Of a stretch of 64,000 nt of DNA, positions 34,999-44,920 are shown in pieces; position 1 is the stretch's first letter, and the number at the start of each line of letters is the position of its first letter. The position numbers were made by a program, and so were the translations under genes. The stretch lies in the NCBI RefSeq assembly GCF_000744815.1, contig NZ_JQMQ01000005.1, positions 4,348,055-4,412,054 of the forward strand. Reading direction: 5' to 3'. A model generated the notes under the pieces. It ran no database searches. It was given only the letters and a program-made list of their open reading frames with translations, and was not told the DNA's origin. The DNA is from Phaeacidiphilus oryzae TH49. GTDB lineage: Bacteria; Actinomycetota; Actinomycetes; Streptomycetales; Streptomycetaceae.

Positions 34999-35115
34999 CT
35001 TCTGTCTTTCTGTGTGTGCCGGGATCTGACGGTGTTCGGACGGGCCCGGTGTTCCCCGCCCCGGGAGGGCGTCGGCACGCCCGGTGCGGGCGCGGGGGGT
35101 GCACCGGTGGGGTCG

Positions 35116-35535
35116 TCACCAGAGGAAGTCGTATCGGTGCAGCTGCCACAGCCAGGAGAGGGCGGCCGCGGTGATCAGCACGGCGGTGCGCCGCCTGGAC
35201 GGGAGCGCGCGCCAGCGCTCGCCGAGGCCCAGCGGGGCGCACAGCAGGGCGACCGCGGCCACGGCGGTCACCGGGTTGGCGGCGAGGGCGGCGAGCGGGT
35301 GGCCGCCGCCGAGCTCGGTGAAGACGGTGGTGCTGCCGCAGACCGGGCAGGGGACCCCGGTCAGGCGGCGCAGCGGGCACAGGACGCCCGGGTCGTGCCA
35401 GGCGTGGAGGGCCGCCGCGGCGGCGGCGACGGCGGAGCCGAGCGCGGCCCGGGCCGCGACCTCACGCCAGCCGCCGCGGGTCTGACGGCCCATCAGGCCG
35501 AGCAGCCCCGGTCTGGCGGGTACGTCGATGTTCAC
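35116..35535 (-). CDS. DUF2752 domain membrane protein
   Basis: A 139-aa protein with the DUF2752 core CPLRRLTGVPCPVCGSTT followed by a membrane segment (AALAANPVTAVAAVALLCAPLGLG) and ending LWQLHRYDFLW. An N-terminal membrane segment precedes it (ARAALGSAVAAAAAALHAW). The CxxC-type cysteines may bind metal or form a disulphide. The start is GTG 35535; ATG 35493 is an alternative. Often found beside RDD or TM2 proteins. Function unknown. Confidence 0.8.
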   Translation of the reverse strand: MNIDVPARPGLLGLMGRQTRGGWREVAARAALGSAVAAAAAALHAWHDPGVLCPLRRLTGVPCPVCGSTTVFTELGGGHPLAALAANPVTAVAAVALLCAPLGLGERWRALPSRRRTAVLITAAALSWLWQLHRYDFLW

Positions 35536-35805
35536 CGGCCCCCGGACCCCCGACCCTCTGTTCCCCCGACTAGCGCCTCCCGCGGCGGGCGCCGCGTCCG
35601 TGGGGTTTCCGTGCGGAACCACTGGTGCGGTTCGCACAGGATGCGCACCGCTGGAGGTCTGTTGCGGGGTCCATCGTTCCGGTGCGTGTTCCCCCGTGTC
35701 CAGTGAGTTGGCGGGGGAGAAGGGAACTGTTCCGATTCCGCAACCGAAACGTTCCTGAGGCGGGGGCTTTCGCCTCCGGCGCCCGCCATCCGGGAGGATG
35801 TACCC
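35536..35805. other. Divergent intergenic region, DUF2752 gene / folD
   Basis: About 270 bp. An odd palindrome GGAACTGTTCC lies at 35723-35733, followed by GAAACGTTCC (about 35746-35755). These could be operator or promoter elements. No coding potential was recognised. The folD ribosome site GGGAGGA is at 35792-35798. Confidence 0.3.
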
Positions 35806-36663
35806 ATGACCGCCCAGATTCTCGACGGCAAGGCCACCGCGGCCGCCATCAAGTCCGAACTCAGCGTCCGCATCGAAGCCCTCAAGGCCAAGGGGATCAC
35901 CCCGGGTCTCGGCACCGTCCTGGTCGGCGACGACCCCGGCAGCCACTCGTACGTCCGCGGCAAGCACCGCGACTGCGCGCAGGTCGGTCTGGCCAGCATC
36001 CGGCGCGAGCTGCCCGCCGACGCCACCCAGGAGCAGGTCGAGGACGTCGTCCGGGAGCTCAACGAGAACCCGGAGTGCACCGGCTACATCGTCCAGCTGC
36101 CGCTGCCGAGGCACCTGGACGAGAAGCGGGTGCTGGAGCTGATCGACCCGGCCAAGGACGCGGACGGGCTGCACCCGATGAACCTCGGCCGGCTGGTGCT
36201 CGGCGTGGACGCGCCGCTGCCCTGCACCCCGAACGGCATCCTGGAGCTGCTGCGCCGGCACGGCGTCGAGGTCAAGGGCGCCGACGTGGTCGTGGTCGGC
36301 CGCGGCATCACGGTCGGGCGGTCGATCGGCCTGCTGCTCACCCGCCGCACCGAGAACGCCACCGTCACCACCTGCCACACCGGCACCCGCGACCTCTCCG
36401 CCCACCTGCGCCGGGCGGACATCATCGTCGCGGCGGCGGGCGTGACGCACATCGTCAAGCCTGAGGACGTGAAGCCGGGGGCGGCGGTGCTGGACGTCGG
36501 CGTCAGCCGGGACGCGGAGGGCAAGCTGGTCGGGGACGTCGACCCGGCGGTCGCCGAGGTGGCCGGCTGGATCTCGCCGAACCCGGGCGGGGTCGGCCCG
36601 ATGACCCGGGCCATGCTGCTCTCCAACGTGGTCGAGGCCGCCGAGCGCGCCGCCGCCGGCTGA
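35806..36663 (+). CDS. folD: Bifunctional methylene-THF dehydrogenase / methenyl-THF cyclohydrolase
   Basis: A 285-aa NADP-dependent enzyme that interconverts 5,10-methylene-THF and 10-formyl-THF. Visible are [18 protein letters not shown] (with the catalytic Tyr and Lys), [61 protein letters not shown] and [15 protein letters not shown]. The ATG at 35806 is about 8 nt after GGGAGGA. It supplies the formyl donor for PurN and PurH and uses the methylene-THF made by GlyA. DUF3017 follows on the same strand. Confidence 0.97.
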   Translation: MTAQILDGKATAAAIKSELSVRIEALKAKGITPGLGTVLVGDDPGSHSYVRGKHRDCAQVGLASIRRELPADATQEQVEDVVRELNENPECTGYIVQLPLPRHLDEKRVLELIDPAKDADGLHPMNLGRLVLGVDAPLPCTPNGILELLRRHGVEVKGADVVVVGRGITVGRSIGLLLTRRTENATVTTCHTGTRDLSAHLRRADIIVAAAGVTHIVKPEDVKPGAAVLDVGVSRDAEGKLVGDVDPAVAEVAGWISPNPGGVGPMTRAMLLSNVVEAAERAAAG

Positions 36664-36687
36664 GCCGGCGACCGGGGGCGCGACGCA

Positions 36688-36728
36688 GGAACGACGGGGA
36701 ACGACGTAGGAACGACGAGGGAACGACG
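36688..36728. repeat. Four GGAACGACG repeats before the DUF3017 gene
   Basis: GGAACGACG occurs at 36688-36696, 36698-36706, 36709-36717 and 36720-36728, a spacing of 10-11 bp. They are non-coding and lie between folD and the DUF3017 start. Confidence 0.75.
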
Positions 36729-36746
36729 GAAGGGAGAGGGCCGGCG

Positions 36747-37160
36747 ATGGCATCACCCGCTCGAAGCCCGCGCAGCAGGCGCCGCCCGGTGAAGACCGTC
36801 GGCACCTATCCGCCCGAGGGCTCGCACGCCGCCCTCGGGCGCGGCCACTCGGTCCCGGTGCGGCAGTGGCCGATAGTCGCCGTGCTGCTGGTGGTGGCGA
36901 TCGGCCTGGCGGTCACCGCACTGGGATCGTTCCGGGCCGGGGTGCTCACGATCGGGGTCGGCATGCTCCTGGGGGCGGGGCTGCGCTGCTGGCTCCCGGA
37001 CGTCGGGCTGCTCGCGGTGCGCAGCCGGTACACCGACGTGGCCCTGATGGGCGTGGTGGGGGTGGCGATCGTGCTGCTGGCGCTGGCCGCGCAGCCGAAT
37101 CCGGTCATCCAGTGGTCGATACTCCGCGACCTCTCCGGCTGGCTGGGCCGCAGCAACTGA
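36747..37160 (+). CDS. DUF3017 domain membrane protein
   Basis: A 137-aa small membrane protein. A basic N-terminus is followed by three predicted helices: PIVAVLLVVAIGLAVTALGS, GVLTIGVGMLLGAGLRCWLP and VALMGVVGVAIVLLALAAQ. DUF3017 genes follow folD in many actinobacteria. The ATG at 36747 has GGGAGAGGG upstream. Function unknown. A hairpin terminator begins at the stop codon. Confidence 0.85.
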   Translation: MASPARSPRSRRRPVKTVGTYPPEGSHAALGRGHSVPVRQWPIVAVLLVVAIGLAVTALGSFRAGVLTIGVGMLLGAGLRCWLPDVGLLAVRSRYTDVALMGVVGVAIVLLALAAQPNPVIQWSILRDLSGWLGRSN

Positions 37161-37202
37161 GGCCGCCCCGCGGCGCCCGGGGAGACGGGCGGGCGCGGGG
37201 CG
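37160..37202. terminator. Bidirectional hairpin terminator
   Basis: GCCGCCCCGCG (37160-37170) pairs with CGCGGGGCGGC (37192-37202), and inside it CGCCCG pairs with CGGGCG. The long GC stem lies between the convergent DUF3017 and His-rich protein genes. Confidence 0.65.
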
Positions 37203-37258
37203 GCGGTCTGCGGCGGCCGGTACGGACCGGCCGCGCGGCCGGCTGCGGCCGGCTGCGG

Positions 37259-37924
37259 TCAGCTGCGGGCCAGGTGGCGCCGCATGCGGTGGTGGCGGGC
37301 GTGGTGGCGGACGTGGTGCCGCAGGTGGTGGTGGGCCGCCGGGTGGTGGGCGAACCGGTGGACCGGGACGGTCCAGGTGTAGGACGCCGTGCTCACCCGC
37401 GCCGGCGCGGCCGCCGGGTGCTCGTACGGCCGGACGTGGAGACGCGGAGCGAGGTGCTGCCGGGCGGCGACGGCATGGTGCCGGACGGCGGCGGCGTGCG
37501 GCCGGACGGCGGCGGCGTGCGGCCTGACGGCGGCAGCGTGCGGCCGGACGGCCGCGGTGTGCGGCCGGGCGAGGACGCGGTGCGGCCTGGCGACGAGGTG
37601 GTGGCGGCGGGCGTGCTGGAGCCGCCGGCCGTGGCGGGCGTGGCGCGAATGGCGGGCGGCGTGCGGCCGATGGGCCGGGCGCGCGTGGTGGACGGCCTTG
37701 GCGTGGTGCGGGGCGGCCGCCGGGCGGGTGGCCGGCTCCGGGCGCTCCTCGAGCACGTACACCTTCACCGTGTAGGTGTGCTCGGCGAGGACCATCGCCG
37801 TCCGCGGGGGGACGGGTACCGCCCGCGGGCAGGCGGCGGACGCGGCGGGCGCCGCTCCGAGCAGCAGGCCGATGCCGGCCCCGGCGGTGGCCGCGACCAC
37901 GGCGAGGCGCTTGCGAACTGACAT
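37259..37924 (-). CDS. Secreted histidine-rich repeat protein
   Basis: A 221-aa protein. A classical signal peptide (about 1-30, MSVRKRLAVVAATAGAGIGL then an AXA site at APAASA) precedes a mature part with about 36 His, many in HH or RHH runs (AAHHHLRHHVRHHARHHRM). The centre holds a 7-residue repeat RPHAAAV in about four copies. A less repetitive stretch near the mature N-terminus reads PPRTAMVLAEHTYTVKVYVLEERP. I recognise no domain. A His/Arg-rich exported protein could bind Zn, Ni, Cu or wall polyanions (inference). The ATG at 37924 is followed downstream by a terminator at 37160-37202. Confidence 0.78.
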   Translation of the reverse strand: MSVRKRLAVVAATAGAGIGLLLGAAPAASAACPRAVPVPPRTAMVLAEHTYTVKVYVLEERPEPATRPAAAPHHAKAVHHARPAHRPHAARHSRHARHGRRLQHARRHHLVARPHRVLARPHTAAVRPHAAAVRPHAAAVRPHAAAVRHHAVAARQHLAPRLHVRPYEHPAAAPARVSTASYTWTVPVHRFAHHPAAHHHLRHHVRHHARHHRMRRHLARS

Positions 37925-38104
37925 GGTGTGAGTCGTCCTCTCGTGAACCAGGTTCTCCCCGGTCGTTCCGTTCGCCACGAGAGTTGCCCCTGCTCCCGGG
38001 AATGGGTACGCAATACCCGTCATCTGGGACGACCTGGGTCGAGTCGGGCATCCCACCTGCGGGGACGTCCCGCGGGGCGGAGGAGGACGGGACGGGGATG
38101 GGAC

Positions 38105-39111
38105 ATGGGCGGCTGGCGTCCGCTGCCGGGGGACCTGCCACCGGACCTGCGGCGGCTGGTCGAGCAGCTGCGGCTGCTCAAGGACCGCACCGGGCTCAGC
38201 CTGGTGGCGCTCTCCGAGCGCACCGCGTGCAGCAAGTCGGCCTGGCAGCGCTACCTCAACGGGACCAAGCTGCCGCCGCGCTCGGCGGTGGAGGCGCTCG
38301 GCCGGGTGGCGGGGGCGGACGCGCCCCGGCTGCTGGCGCTGTGGGCGCTGGCGGAGCGGGACTGGATCGCCCGGGAGGGTGAGTTCGCGGAACTGACGGA
38401 GTGTCAGGCTGTCCAGGGGGCGCCCGGCCCCGCACACGCGCCCGCCGCTCGGGTGCCCGCCGTCCGGGCCGTGGGCCCGGGGTGGGGGCGGCGAAGGGGG
38501 TGTCGGTCGCGGCCGTCGTCGCGGCGGCGGTCGGCGCCGGCGCCTGGCTCGCGGTGGACGGCCTCGGAGCGGCGTCGGCCGGGCAGGCGGCACAGGGGGC
38601 CGGGCTGCGGGCCGTCGTCGCCTCCTCGCCGGCCCCGGGCCAGGGCGGCGGCGGAGCCGGGACGGCCTCGGTCGACCGGCAGCTGCGCGGGGCGCCCGGG
38701 CCGATCGCCCCGGTCTGCTCCGGACCGGCCTGCCAGGGGCTCAACCCGCGGACCACCGGCTGCGACCGCGGAGCGCACACCATCGGCTCGGTCACGGTGG
38801 ACGGGCTCAGCCTGGAACTGCGCTTCAGCCCCCGCTGCCGGGCCGCCTGGGCCCAGGCGGAGGGAGGGCCGGGGGCCCGGCTGCGGGAGGTCGCCGTCGC
38901 CTCCGAGGACGGCAGGCTGCTCGCCGAGCCGCTCGGCCCGCATGCCGCGCCCGGCCGGGCCGCGCCCTCCGCCGGGCTCAGTCCGATGCTGAGCGCCGCG
39001 GATCCGGCGGCGGTGGAGGCGTGTGCGCTGGTGGACGACGTGGAGGCGTGCGCGGGGGCGGCCGACCACGGCGGCGCGCCCGGCCGCTTCGGCTATCTCC
39101 CACCCGGCTGA
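38105..39111 (+). CDS. Helix-turn-helix / DUF2690 membrane protein, apparent frameshift
   Basis: Two frames make one recognisable protein of about 335 residues. From ATG 38105, an XRE-type helix-turn-helix (about 12-70, LKDRTGLSLVALSERTACSK and WQRYLNGTKLPPRSAVEAL). From about 38480 in another frame, a membrane segment (GVSVAAVVAAAVGAGAWLAV) and a DUF2690 domain with CSGPACQGLNPRTTGCD. This is the domain order of Streptomyces HTH-DUF2690 proteins. The join needs one extra base in GGCCCGGGGTGGGGGCGGC (about 38478-38496). If the frameshift is real the gene is broken. The C-terminal frame has a GTG at 38401 but no ribosome site. Confidence 0.7.
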
Positions 39112-39188
39112 CCGGCGGGGCCGGACGGAGGGGGCGGGTCCGGTACTACTGCCCGGGGGTATGGCCCGCAACGCCCGTGGGACGGTAG

Positions 39189-40352
<1,164 letters not shown>

Positions 40353-40386
40353 TCGCGCAGTTCTCCTCTGGTCGCAGTCCTCTTCC

Positions 40387-40433
40387 CGCGCCCCTGAGTT
40401 CCGGCCCCCACGGGCCGCGAGCTCAGGGGCGCG
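40387..40433. terminator. Bidirectional terminator mdh / MocR gene
   Basis: CGCGCCCCTGAG (40387-40398) pairs perfectly with CTCAGGGGCGCG (40422-40433), with an inner GGCCC/GGGCC stem. It overlaps the stop of the convergent MocR-type gene (40423). CGCGCAGTTC just upstream (40364-40373) shows that it derives from the same intergenic repeat as at 688. Confidence 0.65.
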
Positions 40434-41859
40434 GGCCGTCGAGGACGGCGGCCAGGCGTTCCAGGGCTCCGCGGTAGGCGTGCTCCGGCGGGGTGGCGTA
40501 GCCGACGGCCAAGGCGCGGGTCTCCGGCGCGGCGCCGAAGGAGCTGAGCGGTTCCAGTCCGAGGCCGCGGGCCGCGGCGGCGCGGACCAGGTCGGGCAGC
40601 GGTGGCGCGGCCGCCGGCAGTTCGACCACCGCGTGGAGGCCGGCGGCGATGCCGGTGATCCGGGCGCCGGTCGGCGCGAGGACCGAGACCAGGGTGTCCC
40701 GCCGGCGGCGGTAGTGCGCGCGGGCCCGGCGGACCTGGCGGTCGTAGTCGCCGGAGGAGAGGAAGTCGGCGAGGGTCAGCTGGTCGAGGACGCCATGCTG
40801 GCGGTCGGCGTGGCGCTTCTCCTCGACGACCGGTTCCAGCAGCGCGGGCGGCACCACCAGCCAGCCCAGCCGGAGGCCAGGCGTCAGGGACTTGGACGCC
40901 GTGCCGGCGTAGGCCACCCGGTCGGGGGCGAGCGCCTGGAGGGCGCCGACCGGCTGGCGGTCGTAGCGGAACTCGCCGTCGTAGTCGTCCTCCAGCAGGT
41001 ATCCGTCCGCCGCCCGGGCCCAGGAGACGGCGGTGGTGCGGCGGTCCGGGGCGAGCGCCACGCCGGTCGGGAACTGGTGGGCGGGGGTGAGGAGGGCGGC
41101 GTCCGGATCGGCGTCCAGCAGGGCCGCGGTCTGTGCCCCGTGCTCGTCCACCGGCAGCGGGACCGGGGCGAGTCCGCCGCGGGCGACGGTCTCGCGGATG
41201 TCCGGGAGGCCCAGCGCCTCCACCCCGGCCCGCCGCGCGCCCCGGGCGGCCAGGGCCCGGGCGAACAGCCCGGCCGCCTGGACGTACCCGGCGCAGACCA
41301 CGATCCGCTCGGGGCTCGCGCGCACCCCGCGGACCCGGGCCAGGTACTCGGCCAGGGCGGCGCGGACGGCGGGCAGCCCGCGCGGGTCCCCGTAGCCGAG
41401 CGCCTCCCGGGACGCCGAGGACAGCGCCCGGCGGGCCGCCGCGAGCCAGCGCTCCCGCGGGAAGAGCGAGAGGTCCGGGGTGCCCGGGCGCAGGTCGTAC
41501 GGCATCGGGCGGCGGCCGGGGAAGGCCTGGCCGAGGGTGGCGGGGACGGCCGGTATCGGCTCGCCGCCGAGCCGTACGGGGCTGCCGGAGAGCTCCTCGG
41601 CCTCGGCCACCCGGGTGCCGGAGCCCTGACGGGCCGTCAGCCAGCCCTCGGCGGTGAGCTGGGCGTAGGCCCCGGCCACGGTGTTGCGGGCCAGGCCGAG
41701 GTCGGCCGCGAGGGCGCGCGAGGACGGCAGGCGCGCCCCCGGCGAGAGCCGCTGCTCCCGGATGGCGGCGCGCAGCGCGTCCTCCAGGCCGGCGCGGGTG
41801 CCGCGATCGCCGGGCAGGTGGAGGTCGAAACCGAGCTCGCGATTGGCCCACGAATCCAT
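40423..41859 (-). CDS. MocR-type PLP-dependent GntR regulator
   Basis: A 478-aa protein. The N-terminal GntR winged helix is at about 20-90 (LEDALRAAIREQRLSPGARLPSSRALAADLGLARNTV). The C-terminal fold-type I aminotransferase-like domain has DLRPGTPDLSLFP, ALGYGDPRG, LLEDDYDGEFRYDR and the PLP Lys in GTASKSLTPGLRLGW. MocR proteins such as PdxR and GabR sense PLP or amino acids. It is divergent from the AhpD-like gene with only 49 bp between the start codons, so it probably controls that gene and itself. Confidence 0.92.
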   Translation of the reverse strand: MDSWANRELGFDLHLPGDRGTRAGLEDALRAAIREQRLSPGARLPSSRALAADLGLARNTVAGAYAQLTAEGWLTARQGSGTRVAEAEELSGSPVRLGGEPIPAVPATLGQAFPGRRPMPYDLRPGTPDLSLFPRERWLAAARRALSSASREALGYGDPRGLPAVRAALAEYLARVRGVRASPERIVVCAGYVQAAGLFARALAARGARRAGVEALGLPDIRETVARGGLAPVPLPVDEHGAQTAALLDADPDAALLTPAHQFPTGVALAPDRRTTAVSWARAADGYLLEDDYDGEFRYDRQPVGALQALAPDRVAYAGTASKSLTPGLRLGWLVVPPALLEPVVEEKRHADRQHGVLDQLTLADFLSSGDYDRQVRRARAHYRRRRDTLVSVLAPTGARITGIAAGLHAVVELPAAAPPLPDLVRAAAARGLGLEPLSSFGAAPETRALAVGYATPPEHAYRGALERLAAVLDGPRP

Positions 41860-41908
41860 GCCCCAAGTGGACCACGCGGCTATGACAATCGCGGCTTAGG
41901 TTGGGGGC
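41860..41908. promoter_or_regulatory. 49-bp overlapping divergent promoter region
   Basis: The plus strand has TAGGTT (41897-41902) 6 nt before the ATG at 41909, a leaderless arrangement. The minus strand has TTGTCA (about 41888-41883) as a possible -35 for the MocR gene. Both promoters must share this short stretch, as is usual for MocR regulators and their targets. Confidence 0.45.
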
Positions 41909-42388
41909 ATGAACGACAGCAGCGAACCGCGTATCGACACCGGCCACGAGCGCCGGATGGACCTCCAGGAGCAGCTCCCCGACTTCTACGCCGCCGTGCT
42001 CAGGATGGAGAAGGAGTCCAGGCGGCATCTCGACCCGGTGATCGCCGAGCTGGTGAAGGTCCGGATCTCGCAGATCAACGGCTGCGCCTTCTGCCTGGAC
42101 ATGCACACCACCGACGCCCGCCGGGCCGGGGAGGAGGAGTACCGCCTCCACGTCCTCCCCGCCTGGCGCGAGGCGCCCTTCTTCACCGCCCGGGAGCGGG
42201 CCGCGCTGGCCGTCGCCGAGCGGATGGCGCGGATCTCCGAGGGCGGGGTGCCGGACGAGGAGTACGAGGCCGCCGCGAAGCTCTTCGGGGAGCAGGAGCT
42301 GGCCGCCCTGCTGGCCGTCTGCGTCACCATCAACGCGTGGAACCGGATCGCCGTCAGCACCAGGCTGGCGCCCCCGGCGCGGGACTGA
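41909..42388 (+). CDS. Carboxymuconolactone decarboxylase / AhpD-like protein
   Basis: A 159-aa AhpD-fold protein with the redox motif C59-x2-C62-x3-H66 in INGCAFCLDMHT, then ERAALAVAERMARI and LLAVCVTINAWNRIAVSTR. Members act as alkylhydroperoxidases or thiol-disulphide reductases. The C-C-H triad and absence of the decarboxylase residues favour the peroxidase type. The ATG at 41909 is probably leaderless. The MocR neighbour implies vitamin B6 or amino-acid dependent control (inference). Confidence 0.9.
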   Translation: MNDSSEPRIDTGHERRMDLQEQLPDFYAAVLRMEKESRRHLDPVIAELVKVRISQINGCAFCLDMHTTDARRAGEEEYRLHVLPAWREAPFFTARERAALAVAERMARISEGGVPDEEYEAAAKLFGEQELAALLAVCVTINAWNRIAVSTRLAPPARD

Positions 42389-42658
42389 CGGCCGGTCCGA
42401 AAGGGCCGGGCGGTTTCGGGGAGGGGCGGGTCGGCCGGGGGCGGTAGCCGGACCGGTACCGGGCGTCCAGTCGATTGACAGCCACCGAGGCGAGCGACAC
42501 GCTGCGGACGGACCCCGACGGAGACCGGTGTCGGTCGGGGACGGGGGTCTTCACTTCCGGTCGGCGGCGCGCGCGCCGGGCAGGCGCGGCGCGCCGCAGT
42601 GGGCGTGCGCCCGCCCTTTCGCCCTCTCGGCTTCTCGCACTCGATGAGGAGTGCCGGC
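42389..42658. other. Intergenic leader upstream of the G1-type peptidase gene
   Basis: About 270 bp. TTGACA (42474-42479) with CACGCT 17 nt later (42497-42502) is a possible promoter. In the presumed leader CCCCGAC (42513-42519) pairs with GTCGGGG (42534-42540). GAGGAG at 42646-42651 is the ribosome site of the next gene. No small gene recognised. Confidence 0.35.
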
Positions 42659-43579
42659 ATGCCTCAGCAACAGCACTCGCAGACCTTCGGACGGGTCACC
42701 GTCCGCACCTTCCCGCTGCCGCCCAAGGGCTTCGACCCGATGCAGGCCAGCCCCGCGCAGCTGGAGCAGCACGGCTTCCCGCGCCGCCCGGACCCGGAGC
42801 GCGAACCGCACATCTCCGCGCGGTGGGTGGAGGCCTTCCGCGCGTACCCGAAGCTCGCCCACGTCACGCCGACCTTCCGTCCGCTGGAGCACCGGCACGC
42901 GCCGAACCAGCGGACCCGGAAGGGCACCCAGGGGCACCTCAACGCGACCTCGGCGAACTGGTCCGGCTCCGTGCTGCTGATCGGCAGCGGGGACAGCTTC
43001 AGCTGGATCACCGGCTCGTGGACCGTGCCGCAGACCTACGAGTCGCCGGCGGGCGGTGCGCAGTACTCCTCCGCCTGGCTCGGCATCGACGGAGACGAGT
43101 CGCCGGACGTGATGCAGGCCGGGACCGAGACCGACCCCGGCGGGAACTGCTACGCCTGGTTCGAGTGGTTCCCCAACTACTCGATCGCGATCGACAACTT
43201 CCCGGTCAGTCCGGGCGACGTGGTCTCGCTGCTGCTGTGCGCGACGGCGCCGAACACGGCGTGGATGTCGATCGGGGACCTGACCTCGATGCAGTACACC
43301 AACTTCTCGTTCTCGGCCCCGGACGGGACGGTGCTGGTCGGGAACAGCGCCGAGGCGATCGTCGAACGGCCGGAGGTGAACGGGCAGTTGGCCACGTTGC
43401 CGCGGTACGGCGAGGTGTTCTTCGACGACACCATCGCGTACACGGCGGGCGGGCAGTCCTGCCCGATCGGGCTCGGGACGCCGGTCTCCATGGTGGCCAA
43501 CGACGGCGTGACGGTCGTCTCCGCGCCGACCTTCGAAGCGGACACCGACTCCTTCAAGATCTCGTACACCGGCGTGTGA
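42659..43579 (+). CDS. G1 family glutamic endopeptidase (eqolisin-like), no signal peptide
   Basis: A 306-aa protein. The first about 95 residues are a Pro/Arg/His-rich leader without a hydrophobic signal. A beta-sandwich G1 domain follows: SANWSGSVLL, GSWTVPQTY, SSAWLGIDGDES, MQAG, YAWFEWFPNYS and NSAEAIVERPE. By alignment in the head to scytalidoglutamic peptidase, Gln153 (MQAG) and Glu232 (NSAEA) are the catalytic pair; their spacing of 79 is close to Q53/E136. ATG 42659 follows GAGGAG. Eqolisins are normally secreted acid proteases of fungi, with bacterial relatives. Lack of an export signal is odd; the N-terminal leader may be a propeptide. Confidence 0.82.
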   Translation: MPQQQHSQTFGRVTVRTFPLPPKGFDPMQASPAQLEQHGFPRRPDPEREPHISARWVEAFRAYPKLAHVTPTFRPLEHRHAPNQRTRKGTQGHLNATSANWSGSVLLIGSGDSFSWITGSWTVPQTYESPAGGAQYSSAWLGIDGDESPDVMQAGTETDPGGNCYAWFEWFPNYSIAIDNFPVSPGDVVSLLLCATAPNTAWMSIGDLTSMQYTNFSFSAPDGTVLVGNSAEAIVERPEVNGQLATLPRYGEVFFDDTIAYTAGGQSCPIGLGTPVSMVANDGVTVVSAPTFEADTDSFKISYTGV

Positions 43580-43637
43580 GGCGGGCGTTCTCGCCTCCGC
43601 CTCCGCCTCCGCCTCGGCCCCGCGGCCCGGCCGCCCC

Positions 43638-43675
43638 GGCCCCGCGTGAGCCCGAAGGGCGCGACGCGCGGGGCC
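43638..43675. terminator. Hairpin between G1 peptidase gene and rocD
   Basis: GGCCCCGCG (43638-43646) pairs with CGCGGGGCC (43667-43675) between convergent stops. It is preceded by a short CTCCGC repeat run (43590-43612). Confidence 0.55.
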
Positions 43676-43694
43676 CGGGGCCGGCCCCGAGGCC

Positions 43695-44870
43695 TCAGCC
43701 CAGCACCCCTCGCAGCTGCGCCAGGGCCCAGGAGAGGTCCTCCTCGCTGATGACCAGCGGCGGCGCGACGCGGATCGTGGAGCCGTGGGTGTCCTTGGCC
43801 AGGACGCCCCGGGCCATCAGGCGTTCGCAGATCTCGCGGCCGGTGCCGACCGCGGGGGAGACGTCCACGCCGGCCCACAGCCCGCGCCCCCGCACCGCCG
43901 TCACCGGCCAGTCGCCGTCCGCGAGTTCGGCCAGCTCGCGGTGGAGGCGGGCACCCAGCTCCGCCGCCCGCCGCTGGTACGCGCCGGTGCGCAGCAGCGC
44001 GATCACCTCCAGCGCGACCGCGCAGGCCAGCGGGTTGCCGCCGAAGGTGGAGCCGTGGCTGCCCGGGGTGAAGACGTCCATGACGGCCCGTGAGGAGACC
44101 ACCGCGGAGATCGGCAGCACGCCGCCGCCCAGCGCCTTGCCGAGGATGTAGGCGTCCGGGACGACGCCCTCGTGCTCGCAGGCGAAGGTGCGCCCGGTCC
44201 GCCCCAGCCCGGACTGGATCTCGTCGGCGATCAGCAGGACGCCGCGCTCCTCGGTGATCCGCCGCGCCTCGGCGAGATAGCCCGGCGGGGGGACGATGAC
44301 GCCCGCCTCGCCCTGGATCGGCTCCAGCAGCACGGCCGCGGTGCGGTCGTCCACCGCCGCGGAGAGCGCCTCCACGTCCCCGTACGGGACCAGCTCGAAG
44401 CCGGGAGTGAAGGGGCCGAAGCCGTCTCTGGCCTCCTCGTCGTCGGAGAAGCCGACGATCGTGGTGGTCCGGCCGTGGAAGTTGCCCCGGGCGGCGACGA
44501 TCTTCGCGGTGTCCGCCGGCACCCCCTTGACCCGGTAGGCCCACCTCCGCGCGGTCTTGATCGCGGTCTCCACCGCCTCCGCGCCGGTGTTCATCGGCAG
44601 TACCGCCTCCATCCCGCAGAGGTCCGCCAGCTGCTCGCAGAAGGGGGCGAAGAGGTCGTGCTGGAAGGCCCGGGAGGTGAGGGTGACCCGGCCCAACTGC
44701 CGCTCTGCGGCCGCGATCAGGCGGGGGTGGCGGTGCCCGAAGTTCAGCGCCGAGTATCCGGCCAGCAGATCCAGGTAGCGGCGCCCTGCGGTGTCGGTCA
44801 CCCAGGCGCCCTCGGCGGACTCGATGACCACCGGCAGCGGGTGGTAGTTGTGCACGGTCGCGTCGTCCAT
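43695..44870 (-). CDS. rocD: Ornithine--oxo-acid transaminase
   Basis: A 391-aa class III PLP aminotransferase. Features are [67 protein letters not shown] (Asp to the pyridine nitrogen), the Schiff-base Lys in ILGKALGGG and [14 protein letters not shown]. Motifs and length are those of RocD rather than acetylornithine or GABA aminotransferase. It makes glutamate semialdehyde from ornithine. ATG 44870 is preceded by GGAAGAA. It is divergent from glyA across the riboswitch leader. No rocA or arginase is adjacent. Confidence 0.93.
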   Translation of the reverse strand: MDDATVHNYHPLPVVIESAEGAWVTDTAGRRYLDLLAGYSALNFGHRHPRLIAAAERQLGRVTLTSRAFQHDLFAPFCEQLADLCGMEAVLPMNTGAEAVETAIKTARRWAYRVKGVPADTAKIVAARGNFHGRTTTIVGFSDDEEARDGFGPFTPGFELVPYGDVEALSAAVDDRTAAVLLEPIQGEAGVIVPPPGYLAEARRITEERGVLLIADEIQSGLGRTGRTFACEHEGVVPDAYILGKALGGGVLPISAVVSSRAVMDVFTPGSHGSTFGGNPLACAVALEVIALLRTGAYQRRAAELGARLHRELAELADGDWPVTAVRGRGLWAGVDVSPAVGTGREICERLMARGVLAKDTHGSTIRVAPPLVISEEDLSWALAQLRGVLG

Positions 44871-44920
44871 GTCCCGGTTCTTCCCGCCCGGCGGTGCGCT
44901 CCCACCTGGGCGGCGCCCGG

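Noticed and set aside
37490-37570. Direct repeats as an origin or attachment site
   Set aside because: They are codons of the RPHAAAV protein repeat; no integrase or DnaA-box cluster was seen.
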